Source: Streptomyces sp. NBC_01497 (GTDB lineage Bacteria; Actinomycetota; Actinomycetes; Streptomycetales; Streptomycetaceae). Taken from it: a stretch of DNA of 64,000 nucleotides. The translations under genes and the position numbers were made by a program. Where the stretch lies: NCBI RefSeq assembly GCF_036250695.1, contig NZ_CP109427.1:8432001-8496000 (forward strand), read 5' to 3'. Positions 7,952-16,989 of this stretch are shown one piece after another; the first letter of the stretch is position 1; every line of letters begins with the position of its first letter. Below the pieces are notes generated by a model. It saw only the letters and a program-made list of their open reading frames with translations, searched no databases and had not been told where the DNA came from.

Positions 7952-8827
7952 ATGTCTGCCGGCTCCGCTCTTCCCGCCCCCGATCCCGCCCCCACGTCCG
8001 TCTCCGTGTTGACGATGGGTGAACTGCCGTGGGTGGAGGACCCCCAGGCGGTCGCCCCGTCCGACGCGCGTGCGCTGTCGAAGGTGTTCTTCGACCGGTT
8101 GCAGAGCGTGGAGGAGGGGACGCGTGAGTACGCGTACGCGCGCAACACCCTCGTCGAGATGAACATGACCCTGGTCCACTATGCCGCCAAGCGTTTCCAC
8201 CGCAGGGACCAGATGGAGGACGTGGTCCAGGTCGGCATGATCGGCCTGATCAAGGCCATTGACCGCTTCGATCTCTCCCGCGAGACAGAGTTCACCACCT
8301 TCGCGATCCCCTACATCGTCGGGGAGATCAAGCGGTTCTTCCGGGACACCAGTTGGGACGTGCACGTCCCGCGGCGTCTGCAGGAGCTGCGGGTGGAGTT
8401 GGCCAAGGCCCGTGACGTCCTGCACGCGCGCCTGGATCGCGATCCGTCGGTCGCCGAGCTGGCCGCGTACGTGAAGCGGCCGCAGGAGGAGGTGGCCGAG
8501 GGCATCATCGCCGCCAACGCCTACAGCAGCGAATCCCTCGACATGCCCTACGACAGCGGCGACGGGGCCCGGGGCCGCAACGTCAGCCTTTCCGAGTTCA
8601 CCGGCGCCCTCGATCCGGGTATGGAACTCGTGGAGGACCTCACGTCCCTCGCCCCGCTCATCGCCAAGCTCGGTGAACGCGATCGTCGGATCCTGCACAT
8701 GCGCTTCGTCGAGGAGATGACCCAGTCCCAGATCGGTGAGGAGCTCGGCGTCTCGCAGATGCACGTCTCCCGACTCCTCGCTCGCGCGATCAAGACGCTG
8801 CGCGCGGGCCTGCTCACCTGTCAGTGA
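7952..8827 (+). CDS. SigB/SigF-family stress sigma factor (intact)
   Basis: A 291-residue sigma-70 group 3 factor. After a non-conserved N-terminus, region 2 spans about residues 65-125 (VQVGMIGLIKAIDRFDLSR, then FATIPYI-type FTTFAIPYIVGEIKRFF). Region 3 follows (RDTSWDVHVPRRLQEL to EVAEGIIAA), and region 4 carries the helix-turn-helix EMTQSQIGEELGVSQMHVSR near the C-terminus. A good GAGGAGG site precedes the ATG at 7952. The gene stands alone with its own SigB-type promoter and a strong hairpin behind it. No anti-sigma gene is adjacent, so control by partner switching would have to act in trans. A frameshifted relative lies at 60700-61571. Confidence 0.93.
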   Translation: MSAGSALPAPDPAPTSVSVLTMGELPWVEDPQAVAPSDARALSKVFFDRLQSVEEGTREYAYARNTLVEMNMTLVHYAAKRFHRRDQMEDVVQVGMIGLIKAIDRFDLSRETEFTTFAIPYIVGEIKRFFRDTSWDVHVPRRLQELRVELAKARDVLHARLDRDPSVAELAAYVKRPQEEVAEGIIAANAYSSESLDMPYDSGDGARGRNVSLSEFTGALDPGMELVEDLTSLAPLIAKLGERDRRILHMRFVEEMTQSQIGEELGVSQMHVSRLLARAIKTLRAGLLTCQ

Positions 8828-8933
8828 GTACTCCCTTCGTTACCGTGGAGGGCCGGTCGCCTGCCCGGTTGTCCGGGTCAGCGCGGGTACCGAGTGTTCG
8901 CTGTGAGAGTGGCAGGGCCTGCGGAGGTCGGGT

Positions 8934-8981
8934 CACGCAGGGGTGGGGCCCGCCGAGTCCAGCGGGCCCCACCCCTGCGTG
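8934..8981 (+). terminator. Perfect 20-bp hairpin after sigma gene 1
   Basis: CACGCAGGGGTGGGGCCCGC (8934-8953) pairs with 8962-8981 over an 8-nt loop, 107 bp after the stop. There is no T tract, as is usual in Streptomyces. Confidence 0.85.
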
Positions 8982-9483
8982 TGACGCTGAGCTGTGGCGG
9001 ACGCACGCGGATGAGCCAGCAGTTCTGGGGAGAGGTGGGCAAACGGACCCGGTGGAGCACGAGTCGGCGTCCGTCGAGCCTGTGGTGGACATCCCCGATG
9101 GCCGTCCTGCCGGAGACCGGGATGAAGGGCGGGTCAACGAGGTTGACAGGGCGCCGGGGCCCGAGGCGCCCCCACCGGTTTACTTTCGCGGGCCCGTCAA
9201 TATGGCCGACGCCCGTGTTCCGGTCACCCCGCCAATAGCGGCGGGGTCGGTCTGCCGACGTACCGGGATGGGCGTTTGCCCCCCGGGCGACCAATTCCTG
9301 AACAGAGCTTCGGGCCTTGTTGGAAATGCGATTAACTGCCTTTCCGGCAAGGCCCGGATACGCGAGGGCGTCCGCCGCGTTGGAGGAGCGGTTCCCTATC
9401 GCTGCTACGAGGGCCGTCCCGGCCACTTCTGCGACTACCCGACACCGTGCCTCCCACCCGTTGCGTGAGGGGAAACAGACAAA
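8982..9483. other. No supported gene
   Basis: Open frames on both strands have no recognisable motif or ribosome site. The stretch separates the sigma gene terminator from the palindrome at 9484 and may be decayed sequence. Confidence 0.4.
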
Positions 9484-9525
9484 TGGTGAGGGCGGCCCAC
9501 CGGATCCGGTGGGCCGCCCTCACCA
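9484..9525. terminator. 42-bp perfect palindrome
   Basis: A 21-bp arm and its exact complement meet with no spacer; the centre GGATCC is at 9502-9507. It lies 17 bp past the stop of the small membrane protein gene at 9542 and probably ends that transcript. It can act in both directions. Confidence 0.85.
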
Positions 9526-9541
9526 CTGCGCATGGACGCTT

Positions 9542-9715
9542 CTACCAGCGGTACCAGCGGCTTCGCTTGCCACCGCTGTGCGCGGCCGGGCGGATCAGGA
9601 AGCCCAGCGCCCACACGACGAGGACGATGATCGCGATCCACCACAGCAAGTGCAGAGCGAAACCCGCACCGGCGAGAATGAGTGCGAGAAGAAGAACGAG
9701 CAGAATGGGAACCAT
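9542..9715 (-). CDS. Small hydrophobic membrane protein
   Basis: 57 residues made almost entirely of two membrane segments, VPILLVLLLALILAGAGFAL and a second one (HLLWWIAIIVLVVWALGFLI), with a basic cytoplasmic tail ending GGKRSRWYRW. This is the common Streptomyces small hydrophobic protein; its role is not known. The ATG at 9715 has GGAGG 8 nt upstream, which decides the start against longer readings. The 42-bp palindrome lies immediately downstream. Confidence 0.82.
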   Translation of the reverse strand: MVPILLVLLLALILAGAGFALHLLWWIAIIVLVVWALGFLIRPAAHSGGKRSRWYRW

Positions 9716-10189
9716 AGTTATTACCTCCGGAACGCCGTGTGCCCCCGCTGGGCGGCGCCATGTGCGGGAAAATCGCTCTCTCTTATCTGATGCGTACGTA
9801 CCGCTGACCGCTGACCGCACAGGCCAGGCGCACAGGCCAGGCGCACCGGCGACCGCGGAGGCGCTCCTGACGCGTTTCCGCCGGGGCGATCTCGTCGCAG
9901 GCGAGCGGTGCGGGGGCATCGAATGCGGGACGACGGTCGCGTTCTCCTGCGCGGGCGACGGCGAGGTAGGCGTGGCGCGAGCAGGTCGAGTGACCCAAGG
10001 GACCATCGCGAGGTGTCGGCTTCATGTCAGTGAGCTTGTGGCAGCGACGGTTGACCTGGAGAGGCAGTTCTACGGTCGGTCGCCCCTGTCCGCCCGGCTG
10101 CCGAGGGCTTGGTGCTGTGCGCCTTGACCGCTGGCATGGAGCTGTACATCCCCAAGGTGGGTTCACCGCCATGTAGGTGGTACTTCGCA
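9716..10189. other. No supported gene; short direct repeats
   Basis: Contains back-to-back direct repeats near 9800-9845 (CCGCTGA twice, then a 13-bp CGCACAGGCCAGG unit repeated). No gene can be supported. Confidence 0.4.
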
Positions 10190-10587
10190 AAGGAAGACTG
10201 TCGGCGAGGGCGCCCAGCACGGACCCGGCCACGGTGACGGCCAGCACGGCGAGCAGGACCTGCCGCCTGCCGTGCCGGCCGCCCAGCCTGCTGAGCAGCG
10301 GCGTGCCGACGGCGCCGGGCAACAGTGTCGCCGTGGCGAGCCGGCTGATGTCGGTGGCCGAGGCGTTCAGGTCCTGCTGGAGGTGCCGAGGCAGGCACCG
10401 TCAGCGTCTGCACCATCGAGACCATCGTCGCGCCCGGCCCGAGGGCGAGGGCGAGGCCCCGCCCGCCGCGCGGCGGGCGGCTTGCCACCCTGACCGCGGC
10501 ACGCCTGGCAGCGGGTCTGCTGCCGGGGATGGACGGGATGCGGTGGGCGGGGCATGGGGTGTCCGACCCGCGGTTCGGCGTTGTCAT
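10190..10587 (-). pseudogene. MFS transporter fragment, frameshifted and truncated
   Basis: From ATG 10587 one frame reads to ALGPGATMVSMVQTLTVPA, the usual first transmembrane segment of 14-TM drug exporters. The homology then jumps to another frame (LNASATDISRLATATLL, then GTPLLSRLGGRHGRRQVLLA, the loop 2-3 signature). It ends abruptly after VAGSVLGALADSLP. Only about the first three membrane segments remain, so it is a clear pseudogene. Confidence 0.7.
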
Positions 10588-10636
10588 GAGTGGGTGTTCC
10601 CATGTTCGCGAGTGGTGTGCCGGCCGGGTGGATGGC

Positions 10637-11332
10637 TCAGCTGAGGGTCTTGAGGAGAGCGGCTGCCAGGGATGCCGAGGACTGGGGGTTCTGCCCGGTG
10701 TGCAGGGTGCGGTCGATGACCACGTGCGGCGCCCAGGGCTCACCTGCGGAGTACTCGGCGCCCAGGGCGACGAGACGGTCCTCCAGCAACCACGGCAGGC
10801 CGTCGGCCAGACCTGTGAGCTTCTCCTCGGCGGAACTGAAGCCGGTGAGCCGGTATCCGGCGAACGGCCAGGTGCCGTCCGCCTGCCGCGTCGCGAGCAA
10901 GGCGGCCACCCCGTGGCACACCACGGCCAGCGGTGTGCCCCCGTCCAGGACGGTACGCAGGAGCCGGGCGGAGTCGGCGTCCCGCGAGAGGTCCTGCATC
11001 GGTCCGTGCCCGCCCACGTAGAAGACAGCGTCGTAGTCGTCGGGATCGACGTCTGCCAGGAGGAGCGGGTGGCTCAGCCCGGCGACGCCGTTCAGCGCGG
11101 CAGCGGCCGCGGCGGCACCCTCGGGGCCGCCGTTGACCTCCGGCCGCAGGCTCGCGGGGTCGACGCTGGGCTCGATGCCGCCCGGCGTGGCGATCGACAC
11201 CCGATGGCCGGCCTCCGTGAAGGCGCGGTGGGGCACCGTGAACTCCTCGGCCCAGTAACCGGTGCGGTGCTTGCTGCCGTCAGCCATCTCGAGGTGGTCG
11301 GCGCCGGTCATCACCATGAGTATCTCTGCCAT
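10637..11332 (-). CDS. DJ-1/PfpI family protein, Hsp31-like
   Basis: 231 residues of the class I glutamine-amidotransferase-like fold. The nucleophile elbow is AVVCHGVAALL with Cys139-His140. An acidic residue sits in GYWAEE (about Glu29), and VFYVGGHGPMQDL forms the usual oxyanion-side loop, which matches the Hsp31/glyoxalase-III-like subgroup. Such proteins are linked to methylglyoxal detoxification or chaperone activity; which applies here is not determined. The start at 11332 has AGGGAG upstream. It is divergent from a LysR gene across 118 bp, so that regulator probably controls it. Confidence 0.85.
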   Translation of the reverse strand: MAEILMVMTGADHLEMADGSKHRTGYWAEEFTVPHRAFTEAGHRVSIATPGGIEPSVDPASLRPEVNGGPEGAAAAAAALNGVAGLSHPLLLADVDPDDYDAVFYVGGHGPMQDLSRDADSARLLRTVLDGGTPLAVVCHGVAALLATRQADGTWPFAGYRLTGFSSAEEKLTGLADGLPWLLEDRLVALGAEYSAGEPWAPHVVIDRTLHTGQNPQSSASLAAALLKTLS

Positions 11333-11374
11333 GCCGTGTGTGCTCCCTGAACGTCCCGGGTTTACCGGGATGGA

Positions 11375-11394
11375 GCCGCCGGTGGACCGGCGGC
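11375..11394. promoter_or_regulatory. Inverted repeat between DJ-1 gene and lysR
   Basis: GCCGCCGG-TGGA-CCGGCGGC, perfect 8-bp arms with a 4-bp spacer, in the divergent intergenic region. It could be a regulator site or a leader hairpin. It is not a standard T-N11-A LysR box. Confidence 0.35.
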
Positions 11395-11450
11395 CTGACA
11401 TGGACGACACTAGGCCGCACACTCATCGGCAAACCAATAGGAAGCCCGAC

Positions 11451-12407
11451 ATGAACCATCAGAATTCCGATGTATCGCGAGGTGTGCCCGGAACTCGCCC
11501 GTCCGATGGCGGGTCGCTGGACCTCGGCCTGCTGCGGACCTTCCTGGCCGTCCACCGGGCCCGCTCGCTCACCGGCGCGGCACGGGCCCTGGGCATTTCT
11601 CAACCCACTGTGAGCGCGCAGGTACAGGCCCTGGAGCAGCAGTTGGGCCGCCAGCTCTTCGAGCGTCTGCCGCGCGGCGTGGCCTCCACCACGGTGGCCG
11701 ACGCCCTGGCCGGCGAGATCGCCGCGCCGCTCGACGCGCTCGCGGCCGTCGCGGACCGTGGACGCTCCGACGCGGAGGCCCTTGCCGAACCGGTCCATCT
11801 GGGCGGCCCCGCCGAGATGCTCTCGGTGCTGGCGTTGCCCGCCCTCGCGCCGTTGACACAACACGGTGTCCTGCTGCGCGTCACCGCCGGACTCGCTGAC
11901 GAACTGCTCGACGGCCTGCACGCCGGCCGCTTCGACCTGGTCCTGTCGGCCGTGCGGCCCAGGGGCCGCTCCCTGAGCGCCGTTCCGCTCATGGACGAGG
12001 AGTTCGTCCTCGTCGCCGCACCGGCATGGGCGGAGCGGATCGGGCCGCTCAACTGCAAGGATCCGGGGCCACTCCAGGGTGTACCGCTCGTCGCCTACGG
12101 CGAGGACCTGCCGATCCTGCGCCGTTACTGGCGCCACGTCTTCCGTACGCGCCTGTCCGCACGGCCCGCCGTCGTCGTCCCGGACCTGCGCGGTGTCCGG
12201 GCCTGCGTCGTCGCGGGCGCGGGCATCACCGTCCTGCCCCGTTACCTGTGCAAGGACGAACTCGCCTCCGGCACGCTGCTGGCCCTGCTCTCCCCGCAAG
12301 ACCCACCCATCAACACCGGTTTCCTGGTCGAGCGTGCCGGTGCCCTCCCCCGTCCCGCGCTTGTCGCCGTGCGGACGCACCTCGTGCGGGCAGCCCGCTC
12401 CTGGTAA
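11451..12407 (+). CDS. LysR-family transcriptional regulator
   Basis: 318 residues. The N-terminal winged HTH is LGLLRTFLAVHRARSLTGAA followed by ALGISQPTVSAQVQALEQQL and LGRQLFERLPRG. A co-inducer-binding domain follows (VHLGGPAEML to the C-terminus), with CVVAGAGITVLPRYLC typical of its end. The ATG at 11451 was chosen; a weak AGGAAG precedes it. The divergent DJ-1-family gene is the likely target. The inducer cannot be told from sequence. Confidence 0.88.
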   Translation: MNHQNSDVSRGVPGTRPSDGGSLDLGLLRTFLAVHRARSLTGAARALGISQPTVSAQVQALEQQLGRQLFERLPRGVASTTVADALAGEIAAPLDALAAVADRGRSDAEALAEPVHLGGPAEMLSVLALPALAPLTQHGVLLRVTAGLADELLDGLHAGRFDLVLSAVRPRGRSLSAVPLMDEEFVLVAAPAWAERIGPLNCKDPGPLQGVPLVAYGEDLPILRRYWRHVFRTRLSARPAVVVPDLRGVRACVVAGAGITVLPRYLCKDELASGTLLALLSPQDPPINTGFLVERAGALPRPALVAVRTHLVRAARSW

Positions 12408-13287
12408 CAGCCCGCGGGTTCACGCACGCACTCGTCGCACAGCGGCAGAAGACACCTCCGCGCTTACTGACCGCCGTGCGCGCACCGGCCCTGTGGGTCC
12501 GACCTTAAGGCCCGAGCCCTGGCCGTTCTGCACCCTCGCTCAGCCCGCGGACGAACATGACATCGGCGACAACCTTCCCTTGCCACGGCTGGGCCGTCAC
12601 CGAGAGCTCTCGCCGGTAGGGAGCAGGCTGGTTGAGCTCAGTCATGGCCTCCGCCAGGGTCGGAAGCAATGTCGTTGTCGACGCACACGCCAGTAACGCG
12701 GGACCCGCCACGTGATGTGCGGATCTTCCGTCATTACGGCACGGCACGGCACGGCTCTGCCCAGCGGCGTAAGGCGATCACCGAAGCCGAGCCGGACCGG
12801 GCCCCGCGAACAGAACCACTCAGCCTGGCACAGGCAGGCGGCTGTGCAGTGGTGAAGGCCCGGCCGTCTCGGAACGCCTGACGGCGGGCGTGTCTCGTCG
12901 TCGAGGCGGGGGAGCGGTTGCTTCCGGGCTGGGTGGTTACCAGTCGAGTGGGAGCGGTACGAAGGGAGCGTCTTCCGGTGCGGCTTTGCGGGCCGCCAAG
13001 GCGGTCCTGGCGGGCTCGCCCGCCCGGAGGCGCAGCCGGGGGGAAGGGTAGTTCGAGTGTGTCGGCGAGTGGGGTGGCCGCGTCTTCGCCTCCAGGGCCC
13101 ACTTGCTGGCGGCGTATCGATCGCGGCAGGCTGCGCGGCCCACGCCGGCTGAGGGCGGCCAGGCGGCGGCAGATCGACAGTCGCTGCCGACAGGCCACCC
13201 AGACGCCTCCGCGGCGTCCTCTCATGCCCCTGCTGGACACAATTTCGCCATATCCGTGGCTTATGCGGCCGGCCGCGCCACCAGCCC
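12408..13287. other. No supported gene; probable remnants
   Basis: A minus-strand frame at 12505-12747 contains protein-like wording (AEAMTELNQPAPYRREL, then VVADVMFVRGLSEG) but is not recognised. A minus-strand frame at 12937-13143 ends APFVPLPLDW. ACGGC is repeated four times at 12736-12755. The stretch looks like decayed coding and IS sequence. Confidence 0.35.
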
Positions 13288-13548
13288 CGGCGACTGTTCG
13301 CGGACCGCGGCTACGACACGTACCGCCGCCTCATTCGGACGGCGGGTTGCACCGAAGATCGCGCGCCGCGGAGCCCCGCACGCTCCGGCCTGCGCAAGAC
13401 CCGCTGAGTGGTCGAGCGCACGTTGGCCTGGCTCCACCGGTTCAAACGACTCCGCATCCGCTACGGAATACGCGCCGAACTCCACCTCGCACTCCTCCAA
13501 CTCGCCTGCAGCATCATCTGCTTGAGACGACCCCGAACCTCATTCTGA
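13288..13548 (+). pseudogene. IS5-family transposase C-terminal remnant
   Basis: 87 codons read RRLFADRGYDTYRRLIRTAG, then GLRKTR, a TGA, and VVERTLAWLHRFKRLRIRYG. The catalytic Glu of VVERT-WL is retained but the tryptophan before it has become a stop. The product ends LLQLACSIICLRRP. The N-terminal two thirds of the transposase is missing. Confidence 0.8.
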
Positions 13549-13648
13549 AACGATCAGTGAGAGCCGGGAGCCGGTGTCCGCGCCGAGGATCGTCTCGCTC
13601 GTCTCGCGGGCTCTGTGTGGGCACCGGGTCGGCGGGTACTCGGCGGAC

Positions 13649-14314
13649 GTGACCGAATCCGCAATCGCCGTTCTCGACATCGACGGCACGCTCATCGACT
13701 CCAACTATCAGCATGCGCTCGCTTGGTACCGGGCACTGCGCTCGGTGGGGGAGACCCGTCCGGTGTGGCGGCTGCACCGGCTGATCGGGATGGGCGGGGA
13801 CCAGGTGGTCACCGCTGTGGGAGGCAGGGAGCTGGAACGTCGGGCGGGCGACCGGGCCCGCGAACAGCAGGGCAAGGAGGTCGACGCGCTGCTGGAGGAG
13901 ATGGCGCCGTTGCCCGGTGCGCGCGAGCTGCTCGTGGCCATCAAGGAACGCGGTCACCCGCTGGTGCTGGCGAGCTCCGCTCAGCAGCGCCACGCGGACG
14001 TCTTCCTGGACAAGCTGGACGCCCGCGACATCGTCGACGCGTGGACCACCAGCGCCGACGTCGAAGCGTCCAAGCCTGCGCCGGACCTGCTGCGGGTGGC
14101 GCTGAGGAAGCTGGGCGCGCCGCCCGACGCGCCGAGTGTGATGGTCGGCGACTCGGTGTGGGATGTTGAAGCGGCGAAGAAAGCAGGGATGCCGGCGATC
14201 GTCGTGCGTTCCGGCGGCTTCGGTGACGACGAGCTGCAGAAGGCCGGCGCCGTCGCCATCTATGACACCCCCGGCGACCTCGCGAAGTCGCTGGACGACA
14301 CCCCACTTGCCTGA
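13649..14314 (+). CDS. HAD-superfamily hydrolase (phosphatase)
   Basis: About 221 residues. HAD motif I is AVLDIDGTLIDSN (nucleophile Asp in DIDGT), motif II is VLASSAQ, motif III is the Lys of EASKPAPDLL, and motif IV is VMVGDSVWDVEAAKKAG. The cap is helical, as in beta-phosphoglucomutase/phosphoglycolate-type HADs; the substrate is unknown. The GTG at 13649 (VTESAIAVLD) was chosen because homology begins there. A GTG at 13574 in the same frame would add 25 unconserved residues. A transketolase gene starts 100 bp downstream on the same strand, suggesting a sugar-phosphate role or at least co-transcription. Confidence 0.85.
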   Translation: MTESAIAVLDIDGTLIDSNYQHALAWYRALRSVGETRPVWRLHRLIGMGGDQVVTAVGGRELERRAGDRAREQQGKEVDALLEEMAPLPGARELLVAIKERGHPLVLASSAQQRHADVFLDKLDARDIVDAWTTSADVEASKPAPDLLRVALRKLGAPPDAPSVMVGDSVWDVEAAKKAGMPAIVVRSGGFGDDELQKAGAVAIYDTPGDLAKSLDDTPLA

Positions 14315-14413
14315 CGCTCCTGCCGCCCCAGGACCGTGCCCCCATGTTGCATGCCAGGTCCGGCCGTACGGTTCGAGCGTCCACCGCCCACCCTTGAGGG
14401 AGCACCGCAACAG

Positions 14414-16651
14414 ATGACCGCCAATGAGACAGATCCCGACACCGGGGCGAAGAGTACCCGCCCCGAAGCACCCGCCGAAGCCGCGAGCGACGCGCCCACC
14501 GGCCATCCCTTCCAGCCGCACCCCACTCTCCCCGAAGGGATGGGCGACCTCGACCGGCGCGCTATCGACACCGTGCGCGTGCTGGCGATGGATGCCGTGC
14601 AGAAGACCGGCAACGGCCACCCCGGCACTGCGATGAGCATGGCTCCCACGGCTTACCTCCTCTTCCAGAAATGGCTGCGCCACGACCCGAGCGACCCGAA
14701 CTGGGTCGGCCGTGACCGCTTCGTCCTGTCGATGGGACACTCAAGCCTCACCCTTTACATTCAGCTCTTCCTCTCCGGCTACGGCCTGGAGGTCTCCGAC
14801 CTGCAAGCGCTGCGGACCTGGGGCTCTTTGACGCCGGGCCACCCCGAGGTCAATCACACGCCGGGGGTGGAGACCACGACCGGCCCGCTGGGCCAGGGCG
14901 TCGCCAACGCTGTCGGCATGGCGATGGCCGCTCGTCGCGAGCGCGGTCTGCTGGACCCCAACGCTCCCCTGGGCGAGAGCGTCTTCGACCACACGGTCTG
15001 GGCGTTCGCCTCCGACGGCGACCTCGAAGAAGGCGTCAGCGCGGAGGCGTCGTCGCTGGCCGGGACCCAGGAGCTGGGGAACCTGGTCCTGGTCTATGAC
15101 GCCAACCGGATCTCGATCGAGGACAACACCGATGTCGCGTTCACCGAGGACGTCGGTAAGCGGTACGAGGCCTACGGCTGGCACGTGCAGCACGTCGACG
15201 ACGGCGAGGACCTGGCTGCGGTTGATCGCGCGCTGGCCGCTGCCCGGGACGAGGCCGGTCGCCCGTCGCTGATCGTGCTGCGGACGATCATCGGCTGGCC
15301 CGCACCGAACAAGCAGAACACCGGCGCGGCCCACGGCTCGGCGCTGGGCGAGGACGAAGTCCGGGCGACCAAGGAGATCCTCGGCTTCGGCCCCGACATG
15401 GCGTTCGAGGTCGCCCCGGAGGTGCTGGAGCACGCCCGCCGGGTCGCCGAGCGGGGCGAACAGGCGCACGCGAAGTGGCAGCAGGGCTTCGACGCCTGGC
15501 GGGCCGACAATCCCGAAGGCGCCGCTCTGCTGGAGCGGCTGTCCACCCGTCGGCTGCCACAGGGCTGGGCGGACGACCTGCCGGCCTGGGACGCCGATCC
15601 GAAGGGCGTGGCCACCCGGAAGGCCTCCGGCGAGATCCTTGCCGCCCTGTATCCGGTGCTGCCGGAGCTGTGGGGCGGTTCGGCCGACCTGGCGGAGAGC
15701 AACAACACGGCGGTCAAGGGGGAGGCGTCGTTCCTGCCCGCGGACCGGCAGACCAAGATGTGGTCGGGCGGCCCGTACGGGCGCACGCTGCACTTCGGCG
15801 TCCGCGAGCACGCCATGGGCGCGATCATGAACGGCATCACGCTGCACGGCGGGACCCGCGTGTACGGCGGTACGTTCCTCACCTTCTCCGACTACATGCG
15901 CGGTGCGGTGCGGCTGGCCGCGCTCATGCAGCTCCCGGTCACCTACGTGTGGACGCACGACTCCATCGGACTGGGCGAGGACGGCCCCACCCACCAGCCG
16001 ATCGAGCACTACGCGGCGCTGAGGGCCATTCCCGGCCTGGACTTCGTCCGCCCGGCCGACGCCAACGAGACCGCGGTGGCGTGGCGCACCATCCTGGAGC
16101 ACAACGACCGCCCGGCCGGGCTCTCGTTGTCCCGGCAGAACCTGCCTGTCTTCGATCGCACACGGTTCGCGTCGGCCGAGGGTGCCGCCAGGGGCGGCTA
16201 CGTGCTGGCCGAAGCCTCCGGCGGCACCCCCGACGTCATTTTGATGGGTACCGGCTCCGAGGTGCAGATCGCCGTCGCCGCCCGAGAGGCCCTGGAAGCC
16301 GACGGCGTCCCCACGAGGGTCGTGTCACTGCCGTGCTGGGAGTGGTTCGCGGCCCAAACCCGGGCCTACCGCGAGGAGGTGCTGCCGCCCACGGTCCGCG
16401 CCCGGGTGAGCGTCGAGGCCGGCGTGCCGATGGGCTGGCGCGAGTTCGTCGGCGACGCCGGCCGGATCGTCGGCCTGCACCACTACGGCGCCAGCGCGGC
16501 GTACACCGTTCTGTACGAGCAGTTCGGCCTCACCGCTGACGCAGTCGTCGCCGCGGCCCGGGAAAGCCTCGCCGCCGTCGTGGCGCCACCGGTGGCCCCC
16601 ACTGGCCCGGACAGTGCCGGCGTCCTGCACACCCCTACCGCCGATCGCTGA
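14414..16651 (+). CDS. tkt: Transketolase
   Basis: 745 residues. TPP-dependent transfer of two-carbon units in the non-oxidative pentose phosphate pathway, in the cytoplasm. Visible signatures are GNGHPGTAMSMAP near the N-terminus, the TPP/metal motif SDGDLEEGVSAEASSL followed by VLVYDANRISIEDNT, and the middle-domain signature FGVREHAMGAIMNG with GGTFLTFSDYMRGAV. A C-terminal transketolase domain ends the protein. The ATG at 14414 has GAGGGAG upstream; the about 45-residue N-terminal extension before DLDRRAIDTVR is longer than usual. A core-metabolism enzyme in an accessory region suggests a second, stress-associated paralogue. Preceded by a co-directional HAD hydrolase. Confidence 0.95.
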   Translation: MTANETDPDTGAKSTRPEAPAEAASDAPTGHPFQPHPTLPEGMGDLDRRAIDTVRVLAMDAVQKTGNGHPGTAMSMAPTAYLLFQKWLRHDPSDPNWVGRDRFVLSMGHSSLTLYIQLFLSGYGLEVSDLQALRTWGSLTPGHPEVNHTPGVETTTGPLGQGVANAVGMAMAARRERGLLDPNAPLGESVFDHTVWAFASDGDLEEGVSAEASSLAGTQELGNLVLVYDANRISIEDNTDVAFTEDVGKRYEAYGWHVQHVDDGEDLAAVDRALAAARDEAGRPSLIVLRTIIGWPAPNKQNTGAAHGSALGEDEVRATKEILGFGPDMAFEVAPEVLEHARRVAERGEQAHAKWQQGFDAWRADNPEGAALLERLSTRRLPQGWADDLPAWDADPKGVATRKASGEILAALYPVLPELWGGSADLAESNNTAVKGEASFLPADRQTKMWSGGPYGRTLHFGVREHAMGAIMNGITLHGGTRVYGGTFLTFSDYMRGAVRLAALMQLPVTYVWTHDSIGLGEDGPTHQPIEHYAALRAIPGLDFVRPADANETAVAWRTILEHNDRPAGLSLSRQNLPVFDRTRFASAEGAARGGYVLAEASGGTPDVILMGTGSEVQIAVAAREALEADGVPTRVVSLPCWEWFAAQTRAYREEVLPPTVRARVSVEAGVPMGWREFVGDAGRIVGLHHYGASAAYTVLYEQFGLTADAVVAAARESLAAVVAPPVAPTGPDSAGVLHTPTADR

Positions 16652-16826
16652 CCGCGTCGCCCGCGCCTCCCACCCAGCGAGCCCGAAAGGCACTGCCACG
16701 GCACAGAACGACAAGCCGGCGTGTCTCCCGGAGGGGCACACGACACCGACGCCGATCGGGCCCGTGGTCACGTGACGGCTGCCATGGCTGCGTGCCCAGG
16801 CCCTGATCGGCGCCGACGAGGAGCTG

Positions 16827-16984
16827 GTGGTCATCCGTGCCGAACCTGACCGCGCCAGGTGCGTGATCGTTGATCGCGAAGGTCCGGTCCTGATCGAAGG
16901 ACCCCTGGAGGTCGTCTGTGATCGTCGAGCCGATGACCCTCCTCGCTCGGATGCCGGGACGGGCGCAGATGCGAACGACCCGGG
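16827..16984 (+). pseudogene. CDGSH iron-sulfur protein remnant (tentative)
   Basis: The peptide VDREGPVLIEGPLEVVCD matches the front half of Streptomyces CDGSH proteins, where it precedes the 2Fe-2S motif. The expected Cys/His cluster is not present in frame; in another frame TTRDRSARG sits where C-D-x-S-H would be. Genes for CDGSH, CtaG-like and DUF2243 proteins often cluster in Streptomyces, which supports the reading. Confidence 0.35.
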
Positions 16985-16989
16985 ATCGC

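Noticed and set aside
14741..16102. 453-codon open frame antisense to transketolase
   Set aside because: Typical high-GC shadow of a strongly coding gene; composition is unnatural and no motif is present.
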